DNA of 64,000 nucleotides from Aved-18 sp964606665 (GTDB lineage: Bacteria; Cyanobacteriota; Vampirovibrionia; Obscuribacterales; Obscuribacteraceae), in contig CAZSHS010000001.1 in the NCBI GenBank assembly GCA_964606665.1, positions 1-64,000 on the forward strand, in the 5' to 3' direction. Shown here one piece after another: positions 1 to 8,552 of this stretch; position 1 is the first letter of the stretch; the number at the start of each line of letters is the position of its first letter. Position numbers and translations under genes: made by a program. A model generated the notes under the pieces. It saw nothing but the letters and a program-made list of their open reading frames with translations. It had not been told where the DNA came from and searched no databases.

Positions 1-157
1 GTGGCAGTTCAGAAATTACTGGCAATCGGTCAGAAAAATGATTCTCTGTCAGAGTTCCAGAGAATTCATATGGACGATTGCTAATATCTGAACTGTTATT
101 GCAAGCTGACAAAAACACCGTGATGGATATTGAAAGAATAAGAAGTCGATTTAACAT
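1..157 (-). CDS. Small lipoprotein, partial (3' end outside window)
   Basis: Reading the minus strand from the ATG at 157 gives 52 open codons that run off the left edge. The product starts MLNRLLILSISI, a short hydrophobic signal, followed by a type II signal-peptidase lipobox (LSAC, Cys at residue 19) and a polar Asn/Ser-rich mature part. It is therefore probably an acylated, membrane-anchored lipoprotein. It begins one base after the stop of the lipoprotein gene at 159-713, so the two are probably co-transcribed and translationally coupled. No clear Shine-Dalgarno sequence is seen beyond a weak GAAGAA. The function is unknown and the protein cannot be assigned to a family from the visible part. 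Confidence 0.6.
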   Translation of the reverse strand, partial: MLNRLLILSISITVFLSACNNSSDISNRPYEFSGTLTENHFSDRLPVISELP

Positions 158-158
158 A

Positions 159-713
159 TTAAAGTTCTTCGTTAGCCAATGCAAACATTTCTTCGCATAG
201 GCTTTTACAGATTGAAGGACAATCGAATGTTCCCATCATATCTGCGTAAATCTCCTTATACTCCTTTCCAGATTTACCTTCTACAACATACCATCTCGAA
301 TCAGTGATTAATTCGTCGAATTTTACTGATTCGGTTGTGTTCCAGAAATCTGATTTAGCGATTGTGTAGAGGATGAGATCTGCTTTTTCTTTGTCGACTT
401 TTTGCTTCCATGATTTTGACACCTCTTCTCGTTCATACCATTCGTAGAAACTAGCGAACATTTCATCTTGATCATTTTGTTTCAACGTTAAGCAAAGATT
501 TCTGTGCCTTCGAGCAAACCAAAATCGATAGACAATTGGCTCTTTAAACGCTTGAATCGGTGGTTCGTGGATTTTTTTGAGTCCACCTTCTCTAAGAATT
601 TTACCAAGATGATCTCCTACTCCTACGACTTCAAAACTTTTATGTGAGGAATCAGAGTTGCATCCAGAAATCAGGAAGATACCGATCAATATAAAAAACA
701 AAAGTAATTTCAT
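159..713 (-). CDS. Putative lipoprotein of unknown function
   Basis: The 184-residue product has a typical lipoprotein signal: MKLLLFF start, hydrophobic core and lipobox LISGC with Cys at residue 18. The mature part is polar, with Trp/Tyr-rich stretches and four further cysteines, two of them in a CPSICKSLC-type cluster near the C-terminus (about residues 164-172), which could form a disulfide outside the cytoplasm. I do not recognise a family. It lies downstream of the CPBP protease gene (27 bp gap) and directly before another lipoprotein gene, so it is probably the third gene of an operon led by the MgtC gene. It is likely exported and anchored; no role is inferred. Confidence 0.65.
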   Translation of the reverse strand: MKLLLFFILIGIFLISGCNSDSSHKSFEVVGVGDHLGKILREGGLKKIHEPPIQAFKEPIVYRFWFARRHRNLCLTLKQNDQDEMFASFYEWYEREEVSKSWKQKVDKEKADLILYTIAKSDFWNTTESVKFDELITDSRWYVVEGKSGKEYKEIYADMMGTFDCPSICKSLCEEMFALANEEL

Positions 714-740
714 GATGGGTCTACCAGAAGTTAATTCATC

Positions 741-1598
741 TTATCTCAGACGTTCACTCTTTGTCTTCTTCCAAACAATAAAAGCAAAAAGCGCTCCAAC
801 TGCGGCTAATGCAATTCCAAATTCATCGATGAAATAGGCAGTGTACTGACGAGTCACGGTGAGCGGAGTGAAAATGCCTTGAATGGCTACGTTGTGGCTG
901 ATGTGTAGAATGGCACATGGCCATACGCTGTTAGATTTTAATCTTAGCCAGCTCAATATAAAACTAATGCTAATGACCAAAACAGCAAAACAGGAAAGGG
1001 CTACCCAAGCGGGCGCGCCGTTGTTGTAATCGGTCGTCAAAATTATTGCGGGTACGTGCCATAATCCCCAAGCACAACCGATAACGGTTGAGGTTTTGGC
1101 AAAGGACATTGATTCGTTTAATTTGGGAACCAAAAAACCGCGCCAGCCTAGTTCTTCGCCAAATCCTCGATGCAAATTCATGACGAAATCTATCGTCATC
1201 ATGTGAGCGCCTAGTGCAAAAGCGGCAAGGTCCAAGGAGAGTTGCGGGTATGACCGCAAACCTGCAATTAAGTATTTTTGGTTTGGGAAGCCGCCAATCC
1301 CACTTGTCCAAATGAATGAATAAGCGACTAGTCCGTAAACCAGAGGCAATGTGTAAGCGATGATCCAATAAATGGGTTTGCCAGGCAAAAGACCTAGGGT
1401 TTTAAAAAACTGTTTGCGCGCCTCTGCAAAAAAGAGAGTAGTTAAAATCGCAGCAGTTCCAGGGCACCACATCAAAAGCGTTGAGTAAAGCCCATCTCCA
1501 GCTTTAATAGAATGTGCCGAAATAATTGGAACATAGCAAGCCGCGGTCAGCACAAACAATAGCGCAAGAAAAGTCAGAATCTCTTTTTTGTTCTTCAA
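741..1598 (-). CDS. CPBP family intramembrane glutamic metalloprotease
   Basis: This 285-residue polytopic membrane protein carries the CPBP/CAAX-protease (ABI, PF02517) signature. Motif 1 is EELGWRGF (EExxxR, about residue 148), motif 2 is the His in GLWHVPA (about residue 180), and motif 3 is HISHN (about residue 233). These supply the paired Glu and His residues used by this family within the membrane. About seven or eight hydrophobic segments are visible. Bacterial relatives cleave membrane substrates or act in bacteriocin self-immunity and signalling; the substrate here is unknown. Its ATG overlaps the stop of the upstream MgtC gene by 4 bp, so the two are translationally coupled. Confidence 0.85.
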   Translation of the reverse strand: MKNKKEILTFLALLFVLTAACYVPIISAHSIKAGDGLYSTLLMWCPGTAAILTTLFFAEARKQFFKTLGLLPGKPIYWIIAYTLPLVYGLVAYSFIWTSGIGGFPNQKYLIAGLRSYPQLSLDLAAFALGAHMMTIDFVMNLHRGFGEELGWRGFLVPKLNESMSFAKTSTVIGCAWGLWHVPAIILTTDYNNGAPAWVALSCFAVLVISISFILSWLRLKSNSVWPCAILHISHNVAIQGIFTPLTVTRQYTAYFIDEFGIALAAVGALFAFIVWKKTKSERLR

Positions 1599-2296
1599 CT
1601 CTCGTCTTTATGCACGCCCCAAATGTGTCCATCGAATTCGACCTCTTCAATTCCAGGCATATGCTGTAAATCTTCAATTAATTTGATAAAAACATCTTCT
1701 TGTCCAGCCGCTTGCACTCTCAATTCGCCAGTCTTATCGCCTTGGGTATGTTTGACTGTTAGAGCAATTGTTTTCAGTCCAGAATTTTTCAGTATATCTG
1801 CGACAGCTTTGACACCATCAAGCCCATTGGACAATTCTATTTTTAAATTGTTGATGTGGCGCTCGGGGAAAAGCTTCATTTCAAGCGGTTTTAGCAATGA
1901 CAAGATTACGCACAAAATTATGGTGGCAACAATCGAAGTGAAATAAAGTCCAGCTCCAGTAGAGAGTCCAACGCCAGCTACAGCCCAAACGCTAGCAGCC
2001 GTTGTTAAATTGCGAACTTGATTTTTGCGAAAAATAATTATTCCGGCGCCAAGAAAACCGATACCGCTTATGACTTGTGCAGCCATTCTTGTTGGGTCGA
2101 AGTGAACATCAGTGCCTCCCATCATAGAGAATCCGCCGTAAGCTGAAACAATCATGATTAAGGCAGATGCTGTGCAAACGACTGCATGGGTACGAAGACC
2201 AGCTCCTCGATTTCTGCGTCCACGCTCAGCCCCAATTAATCCTCCTAGAAAGGCAGCCATCAATAAACGTTTGACAATTTCGATTTCAAGGTTCAT
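1595..2296 (-). CDS. MgtC/SapB family membrane protein
   Basis: The 233-residue product matches MgtC/SapB proteins: an N-terminal membrane domain with LGGLIGAERG and the G(I)GFLGAG motif (about residues 79-86), the conserved TTAASVWAVAGVG stretch, and a C-terminal cytoplasmic ACT-like domain from about residue 145. Family members modulate ATP synthase and cation or phosphate homeostasis under Mg2+ limitation, and many bacterial copies are simply called MgtC/SapB transporters. It is the first gene of a minus-strand operon with the CPBP protease and two lipoproteins, and it faces the divergent TPR/aspartic-protease gene across about 65 bp. The family call is firm; the physiological role is inferred. 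Confidence 0.88.
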   Translation of the reverse strand: MNLEIEIVKRLLMAAFLGGLIGAERGRRNRGAGLRTHAVVCTASALIMIVSAYGGFSMMGGTDVHFDPTRMAAQVISGIGFLGAGIIIFRKNQVRNLTTAASVWAVAGVGLSTGAGLYFTSIVATIILCVILSLLKPLEMKLFPERHINNLKIELSNGLDGVKAVADILKNSGLKTIALTVKHTQGDKTGELRVQAAGQEDVFIKLIEDLQHMPGIEEVEFDGHIWGVHKDES

Positions 2297-2325
2297 TTTT
2301 TAGATTTTGGACTAAGCACGAAGCC

Positions 2326-2352
2326 TTGTCAAAGGCAGTGTCCGTTTATAAT
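2326..2352 (+). promoter_or_regulatory. Candidate sigma-70-type promoter
   Basis: TTGTCA at 2326-2331 is followed after 15 bases by TATAAT at 2347-2352, or after 17 bases by the alternative TAATAA. It lies in the short divergent region before the gene at 2363. With this -10 box transcription would begin only a few bases before the ATG, so the message could be leaderless; no Shine-Dalgarno sequence is visible there. Confidence 0.4.
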
Positions 2353-2362
2353 AATTTGACTC

Positions 2363-4279
2363 ATGAAAAGAATCAGACAAATTCCTGCAATATTGATGGC
2401 GACGGCTCTAAGCTTTTTGTCTGCAAACGCTTTAGCACAAAGCAAAAGCGACTTTGACTCAGGTGTCGTGCACTATAAAAGCCGCAATTACGCTGCCGCT
2501 ATCAAATCTTTTGAGAGCGCATTGCAGAAAGGCGAGGCGAAACCTGAGGTCTACACTTATCTTGGGCATTCTTATTATTCTGTAGGCGATCGCAGTCGAG
2601 CATTGAAGCGCTATCAAGAGATGGCTGTCAAATTTAAAGGACAACCTGCTGAGCAAAGTGCGCTTGGGTTTATTAAACGCCTGGATCCAAACGGACGTTT
2701 GACTCAAGCGCGTGGTTCGAGCGTGCTGCAACGTATAGAAGTTATTGCTCCCACAGTTCAAGGACATCCGTCGGTAGAAAGCACGACTGTGTCTGCAGTT
2801 AGAAGTGCACTGTTGAATCTTCCTGCGTATATTCTGAAAATCCTGGACAATTGCGGAACAACAATTTACGTTGGAACAAATTCTACTGATAAATTTCCTG
2901 AAGACTGGCGAGTATCCAAGCCGGGTCAGGAGATAATCACTCTTTCACAAGAGCCAGGACGCACCATTGGCAGTGACATTTATATTTGGGAAAGACCCAC
3001 AGAACCCGGGTCAAAAGAATTGAGTGATAAGTTTCCGAATTATTACTTTGAACATGCAGTCTTAACTGAAGTCGGACATATAGTTTCAAAGTCGCTGAAC
3101 GATATTCCAAATGATCCGGGCTTCAAGGAAAAGTACGATCTTGAAGTAGCTCTGCTTTCCTCAACTGATAAAAAAAGATTCGACGTGTTTCTCCAGAAAG
3201 ACAATAAAGGAATCGAAGAATTAGCCGCGTCATGTGTTGCTAACGTTTTGAGAAATAATTCTCAGCAGTCGGCTCACTTTTCAAAATGCCAGGAGTGGGT
3301 CAAACAGCGAATGGAAGCAGCTCGTACTGGTAGAGCTAGTTTACTTGTTTCGCTTGGTCCTAAAGCTAAAAAAGCTGCTTCTGCTAAAGATGCCAAACCC
3401 GATGATAAGGCTCAAGGCATCAAGACTGCAACCACTACAGCCAACACGTCTTTAAGCTCTTCTGAAGCCAAGGTTGAGCGCATAAAGAAAGAAAAACCCG
3501 ATACCATTCCAGAGCAAGATCACGTTCCATATTGGATTGACGTACACACCAGAATGAGGGTGAAAGGCTGGATTAACGGGCGTGCTACAACGATGATGCT
3601 TGACACTGGTGCCTACAAAGTCGTTATTGGCTGGGAGATTCTGCAGAGGTTGGGAATCAAGCCGCCTGAAGGGAAAGCTACAGACAGATCAAGTGGAGCT
3701 GGTGGTAGTTTTGAGCACTGGGAAATGCCGCTTGAGATTCAAATTGGCAAAATTCGACGGACCGTCAACGCCTCAATCGTAAAAAACGAACCTGAAATCC
3801 TTGTTGGGCAGCCCTTTCTGGAGGGGATGTCTTATCGAATCGATACTCGAGGAAGTTATATTCACTTCGTTAAAAAAGGTGGCAGCTCAAGGCACGTTGG
3901 TACTTTCGATTCGATTGAAGTTCCATACCGAATGGTAAATGGAAACATGATGGTGCAGGCCAAAATTAATAACACTCCGCTTGAAATGAATTTTGATACT
4001 GGGGCTCCATCAACAGTTCTCTCTACGCAAGATGCTTTTCGACTGGGTCTGATGTTTCGTGAGCCAGACGATGTTGAAGCTATAGGCGGCGTTGGTGGAG
4101 GAGCTCAAGAGGCTTACGTTTACCAGGTTTCTGAAATTCAGCTTGAGACCAAGAAAAAATCGGATGTTCGAGTTCATGTCATGAACATCGGACACTCAGT
4201 GCTAGGTCAGGACTTCTTTGGGACCTCGCAATTTGTTGTGGACAGTGAAAAACGAGTTATTCGATTTACGCGCAAATAG
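2363..4279 (+). CDS. Secreted TPR protein with decayed metallopeptidase domain and tandem retropepsin-like domains
   Basis: The 638-residue protein has a signal peptide (cleavage near ANALA-Q, residue 25) and a TPR region (about 28-110). A middle domain (about 120-320) is homologous to the HExxH proteins at 39517 and 42309, but here the motif reads TEVGH (235-239), with the first zinc His replaced by Thr. A Lys/Ala/Thr-rich linker (about 330-385) follows. Two retropepsin-like aspartic protease domains then carry DTGA at 414-417 and 545-548, each with a later hydrophobic-Gly flap-like segment. Two DTG half-sites in one chain could pair like pepsin lobes, which is inference. It probably acts in the periplasm or outside. 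It appears monocistronic. Confidence 0.75.
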   Translation: MKRIRQIPAILMATALSFLSANALAQSKSDFDSGVVHYKSRNYAAAIKSFESALQKGEAKPEVYTYLGHSYYSVGDRSRALKRYQEMAVKFKGQPAEQSALGFIKRLDPNGRLTQARGSSVLQRIEVIAPTVQGHPSVESTTVSAVRSALLNLPAYILKILDNCGTTIYVGTNSTDKFPEDWRVSKPGQEIITLSQEPGRTIGSDIYIWERPTEPGSKELSDKFPNYYFEHAVLTEVGHIVSKSLNDIPNDPGFKEKYDLEVALLSSTDKKRFDVFLQKDNKGIEELAASCVANVLRNNSQQSAHFSKCQEWVKQRMEAARTGRASLLVSLGPKAKKAASAKDAKPDDKAQGIKTATTTANTSLSSSEAKVERIKKEKPDTIPEQDHVPYWIDVHTRMRVKGWINGRATTMMLDTGAYKVVIGWEILQRLGIKPPEGKATDRSSGAGGSFEHWEMPLEIQIGKIRRTVNASIVKNEPEILVGQPFLEGMSYRIDTRGSYIHFVKKGGSSRHVGTFDSIEVPYRMVNGNMMVQAKINNTPLEMNFDTGAPSTVLSTQDAFRLGLMFREPDDVEAIGGVGGGAQEAYVYQVSEIQLETKKKSDVRVHVMNIGHSVLGQDFFGTSQFVVDSEKRVIRFTRK

Positions 4280-4345
4280 CATTAATGCAGCAATCTTAGC
4301 GCTCGTGTATCATTCTCCAACTCGAAAAAACTGGAGGTGGATGTC

Positions 4346-5458
4346 ATGCCGCTAAATAATTTTGTATCGCTTGGAAAATCAGGTCTGCGTGTTAGCCCGC
4401 TGTGTCTTGGCACAATGACTTTCGGTATGGATTGGGGATGGGGCTCGACTCCAGAAGAGTCACACAAAATCTTGCAAGCCTACATAGACAAAGGCGGCAA
4501 TTTTATAGATACAGCCAATTTTTATACTAAGGGTCATTCTGAAACGATAATCGGCGACTTCGTCACCAAAAAAGGTTTTCGTCGCGATCAATTAGTTATT
4601 GCCACCAAATTTTTCGGTTCGTTGTATCAAGGCGATCCGCATGGCGGCGGCGCCAGTCGCAAAGCAATGTACAGCCAACTCGATGCATCTCTAAAGCGTT
4701 TACAAACAGACTATATCGATTTGTACTGGATGCACTGCTGGGATAAGAACACCCCAATCGAAGAGACCATGAGCACTCTAGACGATCTAGTGCGCTCTGG
4801 CAAAGTGAGATATGTCGGATTCTCCGATACTCCAGCATGGAAAGCGACTCAAGCTCAAATGCTTGCCGATCATCACGGATGGGCTAAAGTAGTGGCTCTT
4901 CAAATCGAATACTCATTGCTCGAAAGAACAGTTGAAGGCGATTTGATGCCAATGGCGCTGGAAATGGGAATGGGCGTGACCCCATGGTCGCCTCTCAAAT
5001 TCGGCGTATTAACTGGTAAATTCACTCGCGAAAACAAAGGCAAAGTCGAGCCCGGTCGCGGCGATTGGGTTAAGGAAAACTTGACTGACAAAGCCTATGA
5101 TGTGGTTGACGAATTAGTTTCTGTTTCTAAAGAATTGAACACGACACCGCCCAAGGTGGCACTTGCTTGGTTGCTTACAAAACCAGGGGTGGTATCACCA
5201 ATTATTGGTGCTCGTACAATGGAACAGTTGGAAGACAATTGTGGCGCAACTGAAATCAAACTTTCGGAAGAGCAAATCAAACGTCTTAATGCAGTTTCAG
5301 AGCCCAAGCTGAATTTCCCAGCGGACTTCTTGAAACGCTCAGGTACATTTGGTTCGGGCGGAACCACTATCAATGGCGAAAGCTCAGATGTGAATCCATT
5401 GGCGCCCAAATCGGATTCTGAGCGCTTTACTGGTAAATCAACTGCTTCAGTTCGATGA
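4346..5458 (+). CDS. Aldo/keto reductase
   Basis: This is an NADPH-dependent aldo/keto reductase of the YajO/Tas-like (AKR11/12-type) group. It shows the N-terminal LGKSGLRVSPLCLGTMTFG motif, the catalytic Asp/Tyr region (FIDTANFYTKG), the Lys in VIATKF, the His in YWMHCWD, and the cofactor-binding IIGARTMEQLEDN near the C-terminus. I place the start at ATG 4346 rather than an in-frame GTG at 4337, because GGAGG at 4333-4337 sits 8 bases before it; this gives 370 residues. The 3' end overlaps the convergent DJ-1 gene by 12 bp. The natural substrate is unknown. Confidence 0.88.
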   Translation: MPLNNFVSLGKSGLRVSPLCLGTMTFGMDWGWGSTPEESHKILQAYIDKGGNFIDTANFYTKGHSETIIGDFVTKKGFRRDQLVIATKFFGSLYQGDPHGGGASRKAMYSQLDASLKRLQTDYIDLYWMHCWDKNTPIEETMSTLDDLVRSGKVRYVGFSDTPAWKATQAQMLADHHGWAKVVALQIEYSLLERTVEGDLMPMALEMGMGVTPWSPLKFGVLTGKFTRENKGKVEPGRGDWVKENLTDKAYDVVDELVSVSKELNTTPPKVALAWLLTKPGVVSPIIGARTMEQLEDNCGATEIKLSEEQIKRLNAVSEPKLNFPADFLKRSGTFGSGGTTINGESSDVNPLAPKSDSERFTGKSTASVR

Positions 5459-6211
5459 GGCTAGCTGCTTAACCACTTCTTTTCCCATGCCTTCAGCAGA
5501 CTTCGGATTCTGACCAGTTATCAGATTTCCGTCTATCGTGACATGCGATTGCCATAACGGTGACTTCTCGAATTTACCGCCGTGCTCTGCCATTTTTGAT
5601 TCGAGCATAAAAGGCATGTACTTGGTTTTCTTCACGGCGTCTTCTTCGGCGTTGGTGAAGCCAGTAACTTTTTTGCCTTTGAGTAGATAACTACCGTCTT
5701 TGAGTTTGACATTTACAAGTCCGGCTGGACCGTGACAAACTGCGGCAATGACGCCATTCTTCTCATAGATTTTTTGAACAAGCTTTTGGCTGTCTTTGTT
5801 GTCAGCGAGATCAAACATTGGGCCGTGACCACCTGGAAAAACAATTGCTTTGTAGTCTTCGGCTTTTACTTTAGAAAGTGCAAGCGTGTTATTGACTTGT
5901 TTCATCGCGTCTTTGTCTGCAAGAAATCTTTTGTTGGCACCGTCTTCTGGTTTTTTGCTTTCTTCGTCAAGCGGCGCTGCGCCACCCTTTGGAGAGGCAA
6001 TATCAATCTTGTATCCGGCGTCTTTAATTGCATAATATGGGCTAGATAATTCTTCTAAGTACCAACCAGTTTTCTTGCCCGAGTCGCCCAGTTTGTCATG
6101 ACTGGTAAGAACAAAGAGAACGCGACCTTTGTCTTCAGCGCGAACGCTCGATGTGGTGATGCCTGCGGTGAGTGCAAGAGTCAGTCCAACTAGAATTGAT
6201 TTTTTAAGCAT
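5447..6211 (-). CDS. DJ-1/PfpI family protein, exported
   Basis: This is a class I glutamine-amidotransferase-like protein of the DJ-1/PfpI superfamily. The nucleophile elbow is AAVCHGPAGL, with the usual Cys-His pair, and FPGGHGPMFDL lies upstream. Proteins of this layout (Hsp31, ThiJ-like) act as glyoxalase III, deglycase or chaperone. An N-terminal signal peptide (cleavage near VRAED) sends it out of the cytoplasm, which is less usual. I chose the ATG at 6211 (MLKKS) because AAGGA lies 8 bases upstream; longer ATGs at 6238 and 6220 are possible. It overlaps the upstream membrane-protein gene by 8 bp and is probably the last gene of that operon. Confidence 0.8.
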   Translation of the reverse strand: MLKKSILVGLTLALTAGITTSSVRAEDKGRVLFVLTSHDKLGDSGKKTGWYLEELSSPYYAIKDAGYKIDIASPKGGAAPLDEESKKPEDGANKRFLADKDAMKQVNNTLALSKVKAEDYKAIVFPGGHGPMFDLADNKDSQKLVQKIYEKNGVIAAVCHGPAGLVNVKLKDGSYLLKGKKVTGFTNAEEDAVKKTKYMPFMLESKMAEHGGKFEKSPLWQSHVTIDGNLITGQNPKSAEGMGKEVVKQLASSN

Positions 6212-6911
6212 TATTTTCATCCTTCGATTTGTATGCAATTCCTAACTGCCATAAAACTAGTAATGGAAACAAGATTGCGTTTGTCGCGACCAGAATATGT
6301 CTGAGAGGATTCGCATCGCAGTCACTATAATATTTCGCAGCGTATGCAAAACCCGAAGCAATCAATGAAACAACGAACAATGTGTATCCAATTTTTACCA
6401 TCCACTTTGGATAATAATTTCGCGTGGCAACGACACTAGAAATAGTGGCAAGGCAATACATCAGATTTGCTATCGTTCCACTTTCGAGCATAAATGCTGA
6501 TTGCAAGCCAACGTGCTCTTTGAACTCATCTTCAGGAAAAAAATTTTTAGTTGCTTCGAAAATTTGCGCAAGTTCTGCATGCAAATCGAACGAAACTCCG
6601 ATGACAGCGCAGAATACAGCGCCAAGCAAGAGTTTTCGATTGAGAGCGCTAGTTCCCAATGCAAGGTGATGTTTTCTCAAGCATACTATAAAGGCTAGAA
6701 AGGTGAAGGCGGTGAAAATCCACACCGACCAACCCAGTTGCCACCACAATGTATTAGTCTTGATATATTCAATGCGCGAATAGAAATTTGGGTTGGTCAA
6801 AAGTCCCGGAGCAAGTACAAATGCCATTACGAAGGAGCCCACTGTATGCGAAATAGCCGAGACTACCGACGTGATTCTCAGATTGCGAAGACTTGTACTA
6901 ATGCTAGTCAC
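6204..6911 (-). CDS. Hypothetical six-helix membrane protein
   Basis: This 235-residue protein has about six hydrophobic segments (roughly residues 18-38, 57-76, 92-108, 140-158, 171-189 and 209-227) and no motif I recognise. It starts with GTG at 6911 inside the end of the upstream gene (GTGACTAG overlap, 8 bp), and its own end overlaps the DJ-1 gene by 8 bp, so it is firmly embedded in a five-gene operon. It has a DUF4386-like look (small integral membrane protein of unknown function), but I cannot confirm this. The co-operonic genes suggest a stress or redox context only. Confidence 0.6.
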   Translation of the reverse strand: MTSISTSLRNLRITSVVSAISHTVGSFVMAFVLAPGLLTNPNFYSRIEYIKTNTLWWQLGWSVWIFTAFTFLAFIVCLRKHHLALGTSALNRKLLLGAVFCAVIGVSFDLHAELAQIFEATKNFFPEDEFKEHVGLQSAFMLESGTIANLMYCLATISSVVATRNYYPKWMVKIGYTLFVVSLIASGFAYAAKYYSDCDANPLRHILVATNAILFPLLVLWQLGIAYKSKDENNA

Positions 6912-8010
6912 GTTCGATTACCAATTTGTAATTACGCTTCGTACATTCAGTTTCCAGTTCTTCACGTTCAATCCATGTGTCGAAGGGCACTAGTCCTTTC
7001 ACTTCGCCAGCCCCGTCTAAGATTCGTTTGCACATAATGCTTGCGGGCATAACGGGGATTTGTTGTCCCTGATGCTCGGCAACGATGTTTAATCGAATGG
7101 TTTTTTGTTGCTCACCAGAAAGTCCTTGAACCTCGACTCCAAGCGCGCCCCAGTCGTGACCAAGAAAGCCAAATGCACTCATTGCCATCTGCAACATCCC
7201 AGACATTTCGCGAAGATTTTTAATCGATCCAGAATTAGTGAGCGAAGCAAGCAGCGACATGCCTGAATTGAATAGACCGATCTCGGCTCCAGCTCTAAAC
7301 TGAACATTGTCTGCGCCAAATTGGGTGGGAAATAATTCGTGATCGGCAACGTCGACTAGATAACCAGTTCGATTTCCAATGGGAGCAGGAAACTTGAAGT
7401 CGCGCGGTTGACTCCAACCTTTAACGTTAGTCCAGTCGCCATTTTGCATCACTGTGAAATCTTTGCCAATAGAACTAATTAGCGAAGTTACAGTCGAAAA
7501 TCCGCGTGGTGCTTTGTTGCCGGGAGCAATTTGAATTTGAATCGAGTTGATTTTATCGAGTTCTTTTCGCGCGATATTTACCAGCGCTCCAGATAACGCA
7601 GGCACTGATGACCAGCCAGTACACACGGTTGATGACGGTTTCAACTGTTCGAATAATTTGCGCACCCGAATTACATATTCGCGATCATCGGCAAGGTCAA
7701 TGTATGGAATTGATTTATCCATACAGGCATTTGCTAAAGTAAGCGGAATCTCCTGGAACGGACCAGCGGCACAGATTACGATGTCATTGCCTTTGATGCC
7801 TTCGTTGCAATGTATGGTGTTGTTTAGATCGAGTACTTTGTTGAAAAACCGCGAGTTATATTCTGGGAGCTTGGCTCGCATTTCTTGAAGTCTTCCTGCA
7901 GACCTGCCTGCGGCTACAATATGGAAATCTGTGTACTGCAATAGATCTTGCACTAGAATCTTGCCGAAGTATCCGGTGCCACCAATTACAAGTACTCGCT
8001 TTGACGTCAT
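6904..8010 (-). CDS. Saccharopine-dehydrogenase-like NAD(P)-binding protein
   Basis: The 368-residue product opens with an N-terminal Rossmann motif, VLVIGGTGYFG (residues 5-15), followed by a saccharopine-dehydrogenase NADP-binding type fold (VICAAGPFQ near 82-90, YIDLADD near 103-109, and TGWSSVPALSG). Proteins of this kind include trans-acting enoyl reductases and other oxidoreductases besides lysine enzymes; lysine metabolism is not indicated by the neighbours. Its start overlaps the acetyltransferase gene upstream by 4 bp (ATGA) and its end overlaps the membrane-protein gene by 8 bp. The general class is secure; the substrate is unknown. Confidence 0.75.
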   Translation of the reverse strand: MTSKRVLVIGGTGYFGKILVQDLLQYTDFHIVAAGRSAGRLQEMRAKLPEYNSRFFNKVLDLNNTIHCNEGIKGNDIVICAAGPFQEIPLTLANACMDKSIPYIDLADDREYVIRVRKLFEQLKPSSTVCTGWSSVPALSGALVNIARKELDKINSIQIQIAPGNKAPRGFSTVTSLISSIGKDFTVMQNGDWTNVKGWSQPRDFKFPAPIGNRTGYLVDVADHELFPTQFGADNVQFRAGAEIGLFNSGMSLLASLTNSGSIKNLREMSGMLQMAMSAFGFLGHDWGALGVEVQGLSGEQQKTIRLNIVAEHQGQQIPVMPASIMCKRILDGAGEVKGLVPFDTWIEREELETECTKRNYKLVIERD

Positions 8011-8552
8011 TTTGTTAACGCCATTGCCATAATTACATAGTGATTATTTTTGAAATCAAACTCATCCAAAACGCTCATGCCAAGCTTCTCGTGCGCTTTT
8101 ATGGAACGTGGATTTTCCTTAGATACAAAAACTACAGCGGCATCATATTGTCCAAAGAGTTCTTTATATAAAGCCTCATATAGTTTTTCGAGAACCCCTT
8201 GGCCGCGCAGAGATTGGTCTATACACACGGGTCCAGTGATAAGAATCTGTTGATTTGAGAGACACTTTCCGCCCAAATCTATGTTGCTAAAACGTTCAAT
8301 CATCGCAGCGGGCAACGGAAAAGGCAAATTGAACATCGGGGTAGACGAGCACAAAAAAGCTTTCACCAAGTCACCTTCAAGCCCAGCTATAACGCAGCCG
8401 TCGTTATCCATAGACTGAAACTGCTGCGCCGAAAATGCCGCAGATAGAAATCCGTCCTTCTTTTGATTGTCCGAGATATTGCTTGCAAGATTCAAGTCTT
8501 GCAGTTTTACGATGCCATCAAAGTCGGTGCCGGATGCGCGACGAAAAAGCAT
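8007..8552 (-). CDS. GNAT family N-acetyltransferase
   Basis: This 181-residue protein has a GNAT fold. The acetyl-CoA-binding segment is QSLRGQGVLEKLYEAL (the R/Q-x-x-G-x-G/A loop, about residues 113-128), followed by a strand with VVFVSKENPRSIKAHEKLGM, the typical motif B with the position-conserved Asn/His. It sits between the universal stress protein gene, with which it is contiguous (start at 8552, the next gene's stop at 8553), and the saccharopine-dehydrogenase-like gene (4 bp overlap). The acceptor substrate is not predictable from the sequence. Confidence 0.8.
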   Translation of the reverse strand: MLFRRASGTDFDGIVKLQDLNLASNISDNQKKDGFLSAAFSAQQFQSMDNDGCVIAGLEGDLVKAFLCSSTPMFNLPFPLPAAMIERFSNIDLGGKCLSNQQILITGPVCIDQSLRGQGVLEKLYEALYKELFGQYDAAVVFVSKENPRSIKAHEKLGMSVLDEFDFKNNHYVIMAMALTK

